Assembly: GCA_964019425.1 (NCBI GenBank)
Contig: OZ025781.1
Coordinates: forward strand, 310,001 to 374,000
DNA from: Flectonema sp. DT1601
Lineage: Eukaryota > Euglenozoa > Diplonemea > Diplonemida > Diplonemidae
Reading direction: 5' to 3'
DNA: 64,000 nucleotides
Position numbers and translations under genes: made by a program. This document shows, piece after piece, positions 40,475-50,377 of the stretch. The notes beneath the pieces are model-generated. The model saw only the letters and a program-made list of their open reading frames with translations. It made no database searches and was not told the origin of the DNA. The stretch's first letter is position 1; every line of letters begins with the position of its first letter.

Positions 40475-40754
40475 TTTGGTGACAACCTGATGGGAAAGTG
40501 ATGTGATAAAGTTAGAGTAAAGCTAAAAATTACAACACAAAGAAACTGACCTCATCGATGGCGAAACCGTATCCCCTCCCTACTGCAGAGAGCAGCACAA
40601 AGTTCAGTAATATTATGCATGAGTTTCCCTTTATGAAGTAATGTTATGTATTCTTGTGTTCACTAAGTCGAACGATATGATTTGGTAGCCACTCAACTAC
40701 TGTTGTCCCAAAGGGATGATCCAGTAACTGACTTTGCTAAAAGAAAAATTGAAT
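40475..40754. other. Spacer between RPL15 copies 2 and 3
   Basis: Unique sequence with a possible GTCAGT donor at about 40540-40552 and otherwise few homopolymers. Probably contains the promoter or 5'-UTR exon of copy 2. No gene seen. Confidence 0.45.
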
Positions 40755-40812
40755 GAAAAAAAGCAAATAACGGAGGGAAGCTCGCAAGCCTCCCATCCGG
40801 TTGTCGACACCC
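40755..40812 (-). terminator. 3'-UTR hairpin cassette of RPL15 copy 3
   Basis: Second copy of the cassette after RPL15 copy 2, essentially identical (GGGAGGC/GCTTCCC stem, 6-base loop, then U-rich stretch). Confidence 0.45.
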
Positions 40813-40815
40813 AGC

Positions 40816-41534
40816 TTAACGGTATCTCCAGAATCTGACGACGTTGTGTCTTTTCCAAACAGCTCTGGCACTCGGTCTGAACTGGTTGGCCTTGTGTCCC
40901 TTGTGACGAAGACCACGGTGCTTACGTCCAGCGCTGGTCAATCCTCTGGCTTCACGTCTCTTGTGGACAGACTTGGCGATCCAGTTGATTCTTGGGTCTC
41001 TTCTGATTGATGGAGCAGCAGTGTTAATACAAATGACTTCATACCACTTGAAGGTACCATCACTGTTTACCCAGTAAGAGTTCAATACTCTCAAGGATCC
41101 AATAGCACGGCCAACCTTCTCTTCAGCGATAGACTGAATGTTCTTCTTGTTCTTCAACTGGTTAACACCAGCAGTCTTTGGCTTACCGTAACAGATACCT
41201 CTGTGAGCTGGTCTCTTACGTCCTCCACGACGGATCTGTTGTTTTGTTGAATTTGTAATTCGAGGGAGGTCCAAATAAGAAAGTGATTTATATAAAGGGA
41301 TTATAAATATGAATGCCCCCAACAGAAATAAACACATACACGGATACGGAAGACGCTGTACCCATCCTTACGCTTGTAACCCATACGACGTGCCTTCTCT
41401 GGTCTAGTTGGGTGAGGAACTCTAATCAGACGCTTCTGATGACGGTACTCCCAGCATCTGACACGCTGAAGGAATCGAAGCACGTCAGACTGCTTCTTCT
41501 TCCATACCTCGTTCATGTAGGTGTAGGCTCCCAT
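40816..41534 (-). CDS. RPL15: 60S ribosomal protein L15 (eL15), copy 3, two exons
   Basis: Exons 41340-41534 and 40816-41235 encode the same 204-residue protein. The 104-nt intron shares its 3' part (GAATTTGTAATTCGAGG region) with copy 1, while leader and 3' UTR match copy 2, so this copy is a mosaic. A handful of silent differences (such as at 40974 and 41032) separate it from the others. CACTTTCCCACCAG precedes the ATG, and GTAAGT further upstream (about 41735) could be a 5'-UTR intron donor. Confidence 0.96.
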
Positions 41535-41807
41535 TTTGGTGACAACCTGGTGGGAAAGTGATGTGATAAAGTTAGAAGATTGCAACGACTAAAATAATTA
41601 AACAAAACACAAAACCACCAACAACATCTACCAGTAGATTTTGAGAACTAATTTAATATAAAATAATATCAACACGAGAACAGAGGTCACAAAAAACTGT
41701 TCAGTAAGTACAGGTTAACGCTCAACACTAATTAACTTACTGTAACTTTTATTTATTTTTTTTTTTTTTTTTCGATTGTATGATCAACAAGCTGATACAA
41801 ATCTCTT

Positions 41808-43859
41808 CTATGCAGACGCCGCCTTCAAAACATCGATTGTGCTCATACCAGGAAGCAACATACCAACGAGTTGCTTTGGTGGCGCAGAACCCCCCCTGGC
41901 CATGATTGATTTGAGCTTCTCTCCAGCCTCACGTGAGAATGGATCAGTTTCAAAGTATTTTTTCCAAATAGCAGATGCATATATTCTGCTAAAGGTATAA
42001 GAATAATACGTTCCTGGATATGTCACGAGATGCTGATCAACGAAGTTACGACGGACTCCAAGTTCAGTAATTCGAATAGGAGTGAGAGAGTCTCCTATCA
42101 ATTGACGTAATTTGAGGGGACGATCAAACCCTTCAGGGACCTCTACTGATAAGATATTCTCTTTATCATTTGGATCAAGTGTAAAGTACTTCAGAGGTCT
42201 TGGTCCATGATAAGTCAAATCAACCAAAGCATTTACAATTTCATCAAGTTGCGTTAGACTTCCAAACGAAGCTTCTAAGTCAAGCATCCTGTCGCATAGT
42301 TCTTTTGGTATTGGTAACCCTGTCTCGTGGTGTGTTGCCCAACGACGTAATGAGCGATAATCTCTTGCGTATATTTCTGTTATTTGTGAGAATATTTCTA
42401 CATAGTCTGAAGTACTTCTCGTACCTGACAGAGACTGGTATCTCGTCTGTCCTAACAGTGAATGAATACAATGTCCGAACTCATGAAAAACTGTCACTAC
42501 TTCGTGTGCAGCCAATAAAACAGTATTCCAGTCATGAAGTACTTTCCTTTTTTCTTCAATGTGCATACGAGGGTCAAGTTCTGCGAATGCACCTTCACAG
42601 TCGCAGCTAAAGATAACTATTGGAGATAATTTATTATTAGTTGGAAGGACGATGTCCAAATCTCCAGCTACGAACTCGTCAAATTCGGAACCAACCTGCA
42701 CCGTGTAGTGACCTGAACCCACTGGCTTACCTTCTCTCTTAAACATGTCAGCGTATAAGGTGCCGACTAGTTTTCGGGATTCGCTTTCTTTGCGTGGGAT
42801 GGTGTAGATTTCGAATTTTTGAAGGTTTTTGTCGTATTTTTCATGCAATCTCATGTCAGCCTTCTCCATTGTGAGACCGAATAGTTCAGAAATCATTAAC
42901 TCAAGTCCCTTCCAAACATTTGCTACTGACAAGTATTGTTTTACCTCGTCTTCGACTCCTTTGAAATCACGATTGCGAATAACAGAAAACAAATCCCTCT
43001 TTTCGAAATCCGTTATGTCATAGTCTTCTCTGTCGGGAGTGAGATTCGCATTGGTAACTTTTTTTTTAAAATCAGAGAGTTGAGACACCTCCTCCCTAGC
43101 AGAGTCTTGAAGGCTATCAGCCAGCGATAAAAGAACTTTCCAAACCTCAATTGGATCATCAGCCAGAGTATTAACCATAGACCATGTTATGTAACTATCG
43201 TATCCCATAGTTTCAGCCAACTCATGCCTAACTTCGATCAGATCTCCTATTTGGGCTTCAGGATCTTGAACGATTGTACTCTCCTGAGCACCCAGAATCT
43301 CGTTAACCTTTCTCTCTTTGTCGCTTAAAAGAGCTGCTGCTAATTTTGCTTTTGCAGGAGGTAAGGAAAGTCCCACAGACTCCATTTCCTGTTTCAGCAT
43401 TGAAACGTAGTATTTCTGATCTGCTTCTAAGCCATCCCAAATGTCAGTATCAGTCAATCTAACGACGTGTTTGTACAGACTTCTATCAGTATTTAAAGAC
43501 GCCATGTACTTGTCGGTGTAGTCAAATGCTTGTATTGCTTGTCCTTTGAATTCCTCTCTAGGATGGATGGACCTTACAACTTCTGAAGCATCTAACGACA
43601 TGCATAAAAGACAACTTATTGAATCAATCATACTGAGGGCTCTGACAGGATTGCTGAACGCATTCGTTTCCAACGCTGCTGCTACTTCAGAGCAAAGCTC
43701 AACTGCTGTTTCTGCTTTGAATAAAAGAGTTCTTGGGGATCTTAAAAAAACTAAATCTTCACTAGACCGGAGGTACATTCTCGGGTCTCTATCTCCTCCA
43801 GCTTCCGCACCAACCACACAATATCTACGGGTTGCCTGTAATCGCAAGAGGCGCAACAT
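41808..43859 (-). CDS. Mitochondrial intermediate peptidase-like M3 metallopeptidase
   Basis: A 683-residue zinc peptidase with an Arg-rich presequence (MLRLLRLQATRRYC). The zinc site HEFGHCIH is at about residue 458; the third ligand Glu and the family-typical TRYQSLSGTRSTSDYVE follow. The C-terminal Tyr-rich region (YPGTYYSYTFSRIYAS) is typical of MIPEP/Oct1, which removes an octapeptide from imported mitochondrial precursors; the matrix is the likely site. Length and motif order match MIP better than thimet oligopeptidase. TTTTTTTTTCAATCAG lies about 25 nt before the ATG. Confidence 0.93.
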   Translation of the reverse strand: MLRLLRLQATRRYCVVGAEAGGDRDPRMYLRSSEDLVFLRSPRTLLFKAETAVELCSEVAAALETNAFSNPVRALSMIDSISCLLCMSLDASEVVRSIHPREEFKGQAIQAFDYTDKYMASLNTDRSLYKHVVRLTDTDIWDGLEADQKYYVSMLKQEMESVGLSLPPAKAKLAAALLSDKERKVNEILGAQESTIVQDPEAQIGDLIEVRHELAETMGYDSYITWSMVNTLADDPIEVWKVLLSLADSLQDSAREEVSQLSDFKKKVTNANLTPDREDYDITDFEKRDLFSVIRNRDFKGVEDEVKQYLSVANVWKGLELMISELFGLTMEKADMRLHEKYDKNLQKFEIYTIPRKESESRKLVGTLYADMFKREGKPVGSGHYTVQVGSEFDEFVAGDLDIVLPTNNKLSPIVIFSCDCEGAFAELDPRMHIEEKRKVLHDWNTVLLAAHEVVTVFHEFGHCIHSLLGQTRYQSLSGTRSTSDYVEIFSQITEIYARDYRSLRRWATHHETGLPIPKELCDRMLDLEASFGSLTQLDEIVNALVDLTYHGPRPLKYFTLDPNDKENILSVEVPEGFDRPLKLRQLIGDSLTPIRITELGVRRNFVDQHLVTYPGTYYSYTFSRIYASAIWKKYFETDPFSREAGEKLKSIMARGGSAPPKQLVGMLLPGMSTIDVLKAASA

Positions 43860-44075
43860 GTTTCTTTTTACTTTTTTGATATGATTTCTGATTGAAAAAA
43901 AAAGTTCACAAACTAAAAGAATAAGATTTTAGATAAAGCAAGTAGTTCGACGGTTTTCAAGGGTCGTTCTCATTAGTGGCAACGACTGTAGTAGAAAAGG
44001 GTACTAATGTCTTACAACAGGAAAATAAAAAATAAGAAATCCTATCCAACAATAAATAGGATATATGGTTTCTTA

Positions 44076-46169
44076 TTACCGAGTTGGGAAATTCGGATCC
44101 ACGTCAATATCTGAACCCGCCTGATTCGCAACTGATTTGTAGTACTTCGTCCAACGTTGATCATTACGATTTCCGAAGTTAAATTTACGTTTCTTTATCC
44201 TTTCTTGTTTCCTCTCCTTTAGAATTTGATGACCATCTTGAGTCCTGGCAGGTGATGAAGTACGAGTTCGAACAGCATCCTTAAGAAGAGAAGTAATCGG
44301 TGATGCGTGTGTTCTTCTTCTTGCTATGTTAGTTGCCAAGGCGCGAGAATTCTCTTCGTGCTCTATCTTTTGAATTGGAGGAGCAGGAAAATCAGAATTA
44401 GGTTGATACCTTTTAAGAGCTTTTACCTCTCCGTGAGCTACCCTCTGCTCACCTGGTGGACTGTTTCTGTGAGAAGGGCTGTGGTGAGGAATTGAGAACT
44501 GAACGCTATCAACTTGCTTCTCGTTCTTCGCCATCTCATTCATCATTGAACTGCTTGGAGTAACTTTCGAAAGTTCTCTTTTTTTATATTCAGACAATGC
44601 ATCAGCCACAGCAAGAGACCTACCTCCGGTTAAAGCTCCCGTGGTATATTCTTCTGCATTAGGGATTTCTGATGGTGACGTTACTTGTCGTCCGTTGCTG
44701 TCTTGCATAACCATTCTTTTAACTGCTTTGTTCGGAGCTTCTATCAGAATCGGTATTGGTATTTCTTCTGTTTGTCGGGTTGCATCGCATCTAAACTCAT
44801 CGACAATATCGTCATCAGGATCTAAGAAGTTATTTTCTATTAAATCATCTATCATGGCATTTAATACTCCTGCGGAGCCAGGAACGTTTTGCTTTGTTGT
44901 GATAAACTTTAAATATGATAAAGAAGCTCCTATCATCCCATGTGTTATGTATACATTCGATATCGCGTTATGAAAATGAAGAACTTCTGGTCTGATTTTA
45001 GCTAAATATAAAAATAGTATTATTTGAACGTCGAATTCGGCTTGTTGAGCATCCTCAGTCAGAGATTCTTGATCATCAGTGTGTTGTTCTATCACTGCAA
45101 GGGGTGAATCTGGATGAAACGATGGGTTTGGATTTGATGAGTCTGATAAATATTTTTTATCATCGTCAGCATTTCCGTCAATGAATTTATATAGAGAGAG
45201 TCGTTTGTCACGTCTGGATTCGAAGTCATACGATATACCGAGACAGTCATCCTTCGTTAATCCAATATCTTTGTAAACTCTATAGAATAATGATGCGACT
45301 TGAGCATCAACGATTACCAGAATTCTTTTAAGACTCTCATTCGATCGTTTTGATATAATCGCTTGGTCTTGTACTCTCCTAACTAAGTGAACAGTCGGTT
45401 GTATAATTGAAAAGAACAACGTCGGTAAATCTAAAGATTCTATTTGCTGAAGAGATGTTGATGGTGTTGCTCTACTTTTTATTTTATCAGCCAAGATTGA
45501 GGGTATGACATGAACGTTTTCGTCAGCATGAAGACCCATATCACCAACTGTGACGTCATGAATAGAATACTCCTCATTCGTACCATCAACGCCACCTCCA
45601 CCATTACTCGAATGCACACAAAGGTGTTCTTGAACAGCTGCGTTCACAAGTTGTTTTTTTGAAAATGAAATTCGCTGAGGTAGTCCCAAATATCTAACAG
45701 GTATTGATTTTCTTAGGCAAGTTGCAGCAGCAGCGACCTGTGGTAGGCATGTTTTTAACCCATGTTTTTGATTATTTAATACTAATTTCGCAATAAAATC
45801 AGGAGGAAGTCCCAAACTGCTGGCTCTAAGCACAGCCTGACTCCGTTTTTCTGGTTCTGATGTTAGGCAATCTTGGGTTGCGAGGATGACGTCTGCTCCT
45901 GGTGAGTCTAAGCAAACTTCGACTTCGTTTCCTTTTCTCCATTCCGTTTCTGACAACAAATCTTTTACGTCTTTTGCATTGTCTTCTGAAGAATAATTGA
46001 CTCCCATAACATGAATATCAATTCCGGTATTTTGATCTTTGATTGGCCTCCTTATTAATTCCTCGTAATATCCAAATCCATCACTGTGGGGTTCCCAAAC
46101 CCATTTTTCTAGATAATCAATACAGCGATTTGATACCCATCGTCGTGATGCTAAAACACATCGTATCAT
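44076..46169 (-). CDS. TraB-like domain protein, possibly mitochondrial
   Basis: A 697-residue protein with an Arg-rich N-terminus (MIRCVLASRRWVSNRC). Residues about 45-300 have the arrangement of the TraB/PrgY family: a strand GIDIHVMGVNYSSEDNA, a second strand VEVCLDSPGAD, helix with AATCLRKSIPVRYLG, and RILVIVDAQVASLFYRVY at the place of the family's G-H-L segment. Animal TRABD sits on the mitochondrial outer membrane. The invariant family residues are poorly conserved here, so this is a remote match. The C-terminal 250 residues are disordered, with a basic end (KERKQERIKKRKFNFG). ATAAATCTTGTATCAG lies 11 nt before the ATG. Confidence 0.65.
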   Translation of the reverse strand: MIRCVLASRRWVSNRCIDYLEKWVWEPHSDGFGYYEELIRRPIKDQNTGIDIHVMGVNYSSEDNAKDVKDLLSETEWRKGNEVEVCLDSPGADVILATQDCLTSEPEKRSQAVLRASSLGLPPDFIAKLVLNNQKHGLKTCLPQVAAAATCLRKSIPVRYLGLPQRISFSKKQLVNAAVQEHLCVHSSNGGGGVDGTNEEYSIHDVTVGDMGLHADENVHVIPSILADKIKSRATPSTSLQQIESLDLPTLFFSIIQPTVHLVRRVQDQAIISKRSNESLKRILVIVDAQVASLFYRVYKDIGLTKDDCLGISYDFESRRDKRLSLYKFIDGNADDDKKYLSDSSNPNPSFHPDSPLAVIEQHTDDQESLTEDAQQAEFDVQIILFLYLAKIRPEVLHFHNAISNVYITHGMIGASLSYLKFITTKQNVPGSAGVLNAMIDDLIENNFLDPDDDIVDEFRCDATRQTEEIPIPILIEAPNKAVKRMVMQDSNGRQVTSPSEIPNAEEYTTGALTGGRSLAVADALSEYKKRELSKVTPSSSMMNEMAKNEKQVDSVQFSIPHHSPSHRNSPPGEQRVAHGEVKALKRYQPNSDFPAPPIQKIEHEENSRALATNIARRRTHASPITSLLKDAVRTRTSSPARTQDGHQILKERKQERIKKRKFNFGNRNDQRWTKYYKSVANQAGSDIDVDPNFPTR

Positions 46170-46286
46170 GCGTGTGATAACTGATACAAGATTTATTTAA
46201 TGACAGTCAACGAAATAAATAGAACAATAGAAATAGTGCTGTGGCACGTCAGTAAGATTTGATATCATGTACAAAGAAAAGCAATT

Positions 46287-46326
<40 letters not shown>

Positions 46327-46461
46327 GATACAAAAAATTACACGACAAAGGATTTGTGTGTATAAGATGGTGATTGCAATTTTTTTTTTTTCAAACTTAG
46401 TCGATATTATGACTTGCAATTACCTGAGCAAATGACATTGGCATATTTTTTGCTTGTCTTG

Positions 46462-46495
<34 letters not shown>

Positions 46496-46497
46496 TT
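46170..46497. repeat. Spacer with longest homopolymers of the window
   Basis: An A run of about 37 nt (46289-46325) and a T run of about 31 nt (46464-46494) 140 nt apart, each other's complement, so they could form a long A-T stem. No gene seen. Confidence 0.7.
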
Positions 46498-47070
46498 TCA
46501 GTCGTTCTTTTTGTTTTCAGATTCCGATTCTTTTTTTTTATCAAAAAATGAAATCGGATCTTCACCGCCTTTCTGAGGAACTGGTATGTTATCAAGTTCT
46601 TCTTTAGTAATGTCTGGTACGAATGGAGCTGTTAACCAGCCTCTTATTTCATATTTACGTTTAAACATTGCCTCCCAGTCGTTTAATATTTTTGTTTCTT
46701 TTTCATTAAGATCAGTCCATTGTTGATTTGCTTCAGAATCGTTAACTGTCATTTTTCCTAGATGACGGCTGATGTCTTTTCCTGAAAACACTGAGTAAGC
46801 TGCTCCTGGTCCATAATGAACTGGATCGACGTGATAAACGATGCCTTTGCATCCAAGGAACGCGTCTCGTCCCCATTTTCCATTATGTTTTTTTAACTCA
46901 TCAACTGTGAATGATCTCTTCTCCGGAGGTGGTTTCGGTGGCCCTACCAATTTAGGTTTTATACTCCTACCACCCATCGCTATAAACCCCGCTATCAATA
47001 CAGCAATCACGATAAGAACGTTTTCAAAATCAAAGTTATTCACCACATTACTTATTATAGTTTCGATCAT
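46498..47070 (-). CDS. MAPR-family cytochrome b5-like haem protein with KKXX tail
   Basis: A 190-residue protein. One transmembrane helix (residues about 18-33, VLIVIAVLIAGFIAMGG) is followed by a cytochrome b5-like haem/steroid-binding domain of the membrane-associated progesterone receptor family: RSFTVDELKKHNG, DAFLGCKGIVYHV, YGPGAAYSVFSGKDISRHLG. The tyrosine in VYHVDPVHYGPG is the expected haem ligand. Relatives (PGRMC1, Dap1) bind haem and activate P450 enzymes and sterol synthesis in the ER. The last four residues are KKND, a perfect KKXX ER-retrieval signal. A TAATAATA-type A/T-rich leader lies before the ATG. Confidence 0.92.
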   Translation of the reverse strand: MIETIISNVVNNFDFENVLIVIAVLIAGFIAMGGRSIKPKLVGPPKPPPEKRSFTVDELKKHNGKWGRDAFLGCKGIVYHVDPVHYGPGAAYSVFSGKDISRHLGKMTVNDSEANQQWTDLNEKETKILNDWEAMFKRKYEIRGWLTAPFVPDITKEELDNIPVPQKGGEDPISFFDKKKESESENKKND

Positions 47071-48181
47071 ATTTTATTATTATTATTTTTTTTTTAATAT
47101 TTCTGTTTTAACAAATGTATAATAACAATCAGTCTATAATAAACCACATCAATCGTAATTCACGATTCCTTCTCAACGGAAGGAGAGCATCCCCCAGCTG
47201 GTAATTCTCCATTGCTGTTTTATTCCTTTTTATTATATTGAATTGTTCAAAAAAAAAAAAAAAAAAAAGAAATCAACAACAACAAAAAAGGCATCGACCT
47301 GGAGATATATAAAGGTTGTTACAAATCATATAAAACTCATATATAAATTAATTCATGATAAAAGTTTATTTCAGAGAGATATTAGGTAAAAAAAACACTT
47401 CTACATGTATATAACCCATCAGTAAAGAAACAGTATTCTACTACAGCGTGAACGAAAAAAAAAAAAAAAAAAAAGAGGGTCTCACAAATCCTCTCTCCAA
47501 AACTTTTTTTTTTTATGTGCGTGTATTAACTTACTGCATCAGGCATACATTGCTTCCCTTTAGGGGGGTTTTTAATTAAAAAAATCTGTAAGACTAAATC
47601 AGTGTTTTTGTACGCCAAACATGTGAACCACATATTGAGTTAGCCAACTCGAAAAGAAAAAAAAAGGGGAATGGGGGAGAGAAAAAAAAAAGGGGAATAT
47701 TGAGATTTGAGTCAAAAAAAAAAAAAAAAAAAAAGAAAACAGCTGTCATAAAATCAATAGGGGGGTTATCCTCATGCTGATGTATGAGCGTACACTCACA
47801 GTACTTTTTTTTTTAGGCTTGAGGCGAATTATAGCTTTGACTGTAGCCCGCCCAGCAGGACCCAGATACGTCTAATGAGTATTTTTAAGTTTTTTTTTTC
47901 TTGCCCGGTGGGTACAAAAAAATTTAAAAAAAAAAAAAAAAAGTTTAAAAAAAAATATGGCCTTACTCACACATCGTAAAAGATTATGCGACCCCAAGAA
48001 AATGAAAAAGTAAAGTACATTTGAAAAATAAAATAACTTGCGGGAATCATGCAAGACAAAAGCTGAGAAGGATTAACAGAGAATAGAATAATCCATGTGC
48101 AGCAAGCTGTTTGAGAAACGCTGCAAGTTTACTAAACAACACAGTAAAAGCTGAATACAAAAAAAAGAAAATACTTCATCA

Positions 48182-48212
<31 letters not shown>

Positions 48213-48719
48213 AAAATCCGACACCGTCATCGCTGAGGAATGATTGAATGACGCAGCGTCGTTTACTTGTTTGGGAACACTGATTTTTTGGAACCCAAAA
48301 GCAAGCAAAAAAAAAAAAGAAAAAAAAAACTGAAATAAATCAACCAAAACAGTAGGCAAGATGACCCACACAAAACACCATTTCTTCTGCTCAGTTTTGT
48401 AACGCAATACACACATAGGGGGGTACACATCGAGTTTTTTTTAGAACTCCCTTATCCTCGAAAAAAAAAAAAAAAAAAAGATAATGCACTGCAAAAAGTT
48501 CACATAAACTAAACTCAAATAGCAACACGAGACAAGGTGATCTCCGCAAAAAAGAAAAAAAACGAAGCAATGAAACTGTAATGGGGAAAGAAGAAAGGCA
48601 TTGCAACAGGAATGATTGTTCTCCATCAAATCACTTCATTGGATAATGCTATCTCCAAAGCAAACTGGGCTAGCGTACAGGCATCACACAGTCTGGGTGG
48701 TTTTTTTTTTCACTTGATG

Positions 48720-48762
<43 letters not shown>

Positions 48763-48763
48763 C
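47071..48763. other. Intergenic, 1.7 kb, largest gene-free stretch
   Basis: A mixture of A and T runs (48182-48208; 48726-48760), a G-rich patch and T-rich tracts. Several minus-strand frames of 60-75 codons are phenylalanine-rich translations of T runs and are not accepted. No RNA gene recognised. Confidence 0.55.
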
Positions 48764-50377
48764 CTATCGTACGGCTGGTACACCAGACCCGTTAAGCTTG
48801 TCCTTCGCTACCAACGATTCTTGGTCAGCTTCAGCAATTCGAGCAATCAGCTCACTAGTTGACATCCCTCCTGTTCGGGGAGCACATCTTAAGATTCCCA
48901 TCTCACGAGGCACCCGATAGTACTTGTCATCAGGTTTATTAAAATACTCTTCTCCGCAAACAATTAAATGAATATTGTGATCTTCAATAAAACTCCTCGG
49001 GATTCCATTACATGGAGCATTCGGAATAACTTTGCTGACATATTTGCAAGCACCGACCTCAATAGCTCTCTCTGAAGCAGTCATAACTGGTCTTCTTTTA
49101 TACGGAGTTGCATCCTCGTCGTTTACTACTCCAACGAAGAGAGCATTTCCAAAACGAGCGCTTGCTTCGAACATACGCATGTGTCCAATATGGCAAAGGT
49201 CATAAATACCATCGACGTACACGTTTCTGACAACAGTGAATAATGGCATTTTCGAATGCTCACACAGATCATAGAAAATCGAGAGAAAATAAAATAAAAA
49301 CAACGCGAATTCAATAAAAAAATCCAACACCGATATCATGCAAAAGATAATGATCCAAGGATGAAGGGAGCGATTGGCAAATTTTGACACCGTCATATCC
49401 GTCATAAGAACTGCTAAGAAGAACCCATCTACTAAAATAGACGAAATGCTTACTTCAGCGATAAGACCAAGTTGAAGCATGAAGGCAGGAACAATTCGGT
49501 AGGTCAGACAAATTAATAATCTGCTTTGAGTTTGACGATATGATTCCTTTGTTGAAGACATAAAACATCCAAGAACGACAGCAATAAGCATCATAGTATA
49601 AAATGTTAAGAACCCGTCGTGGACGAAACTTTCCCGATGAGCATCAAACTGACTGACATTCTGACGAACGTCCTCACAGAATGGAAGCTTTTCGACATAT
49701 CCAACGACTATTGCTACCCAAGACCACCAAAGTTGTAATAACCATTCCGACGTATCAACAGAAATAGCATAGAAAGCTGCCTTGGTAAGACACAACAAAG
49801 GGAAAAGCGGAACTAATGCTGCAGGTCCCGGAATGAACCACGCAACTAAATGGCGTGAAGTTCCATGCATTTCTCTAACGTGAATGGCCAAGAAGAATAA
49901 CTGAATGCCCTGAATGGCATACCAGATGGTACTCAATTCGGTAATACCTAACACTGTACGGCATAATATTACTGTAAGCATCACTGGAGCACAGCTGTTT
50001 ACAGCGCTGACGAGGAGGAGTCCGATGTTGCTGCGATTTCTGATACGAACGGCATGCAGTCCGTCAATAGCATCAAAAATATAATAAGCAGCCACGAGTA
50101 AGGCACACATTACAGCTGTAGCTACAGGAAAACTCTCACTGTGTTTGTGTGATATGTACGCTCCGTGCAATAATGTAACAAGTCCCGCTAACGTTAAAAC
50201 ATTTGGTGCGATAGTATCCGGGACAGTATCAGCAATCAACTTCATTACTCTGTAGAGCATTCGTTCTATTAATGTATTTGTACCCCAAACATCACCAATT
50301 GCCTTGTAAGCTAATACATTATCCTTCTCTATGTCTGACCAGAAGAACCAATTAGCACGAGAATACTGTGTCGCCAT
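48764..50377 (-). CDS. CDP-alcohol phosphotransferase (degenerate) fused to CTP:phosphocholine/ethanolamine cytidylyltransferase
   Basis: A 537-residue two-part protein. Residues about 40-360 are a polytopic CDP-alcohol phosphotransferase of the choline/ethanolamine type: APNVLTLAG, then the signature region around residues 102-127. D102 and D105-G are kept, but the expected Arg is Val110 and the third and fourth Asp are Val123 and Asn127, so transferase chemistry is unlikely. Residues about 380-515 are a complete cytidylyltransferase: YVDGIYDLCHIGHMRMFE (HxGH motif) and RTGGMSTSELIARI. This would make CDP-choline or CDP-ethanolamine on a membrane, step two of the Kennedy pathway. The signature suggests choline-type. 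CATTCTCTTGATACAG precedes the ATG. I do not know of a described fusion of this kind in this order. Confidence 0.9.
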   Translation of the reverse strand: MATQYSRANWFFWSDIEKDNVLAYKAIGDVWGTNTLIERMLYRVMKLIADTVPDTIAPNVLTLAGLVTLLHGAYISHKHSESFPVATAVMCALLVAAYYIFDAIDGLHAVRIRNRSNIGLLLVSAVNSCAPVMLTVILCRTVLGITELSTIWYAIQGIQLFFLAIHVREMHGTSRHLVAWFIPGPAALVPLFPLLCLTKAAFYAISVDTSEWLLQLWWSWVAIVVGYVEKLPFCEDVRQNVSQFDAHRESFVHDGFLTFYTMMLIAVVLGCFMSSTKESYRQTQSRLLICLTYRIVPAFMLQLGLIAEVSISSILVDGFFLAVLMTDMTVSKFANRSLHPWIIIFCMISVLDFFIEFALFLFYFLSIFYDLCEHSKMPLFTVVRNVYVDGIYDLCHIGHMRMFEASARFGNALFVGVVNDEDATPYKRRPVMTASERAIEVGACKYVSKVIPNAPCNGIPRSFIEDHNIHLIVCGEEYFNKPDDKYYRVPREMGILRCAPRTGGMSTSELIARIAEADQESLVAKDKLNGSGVPAVR

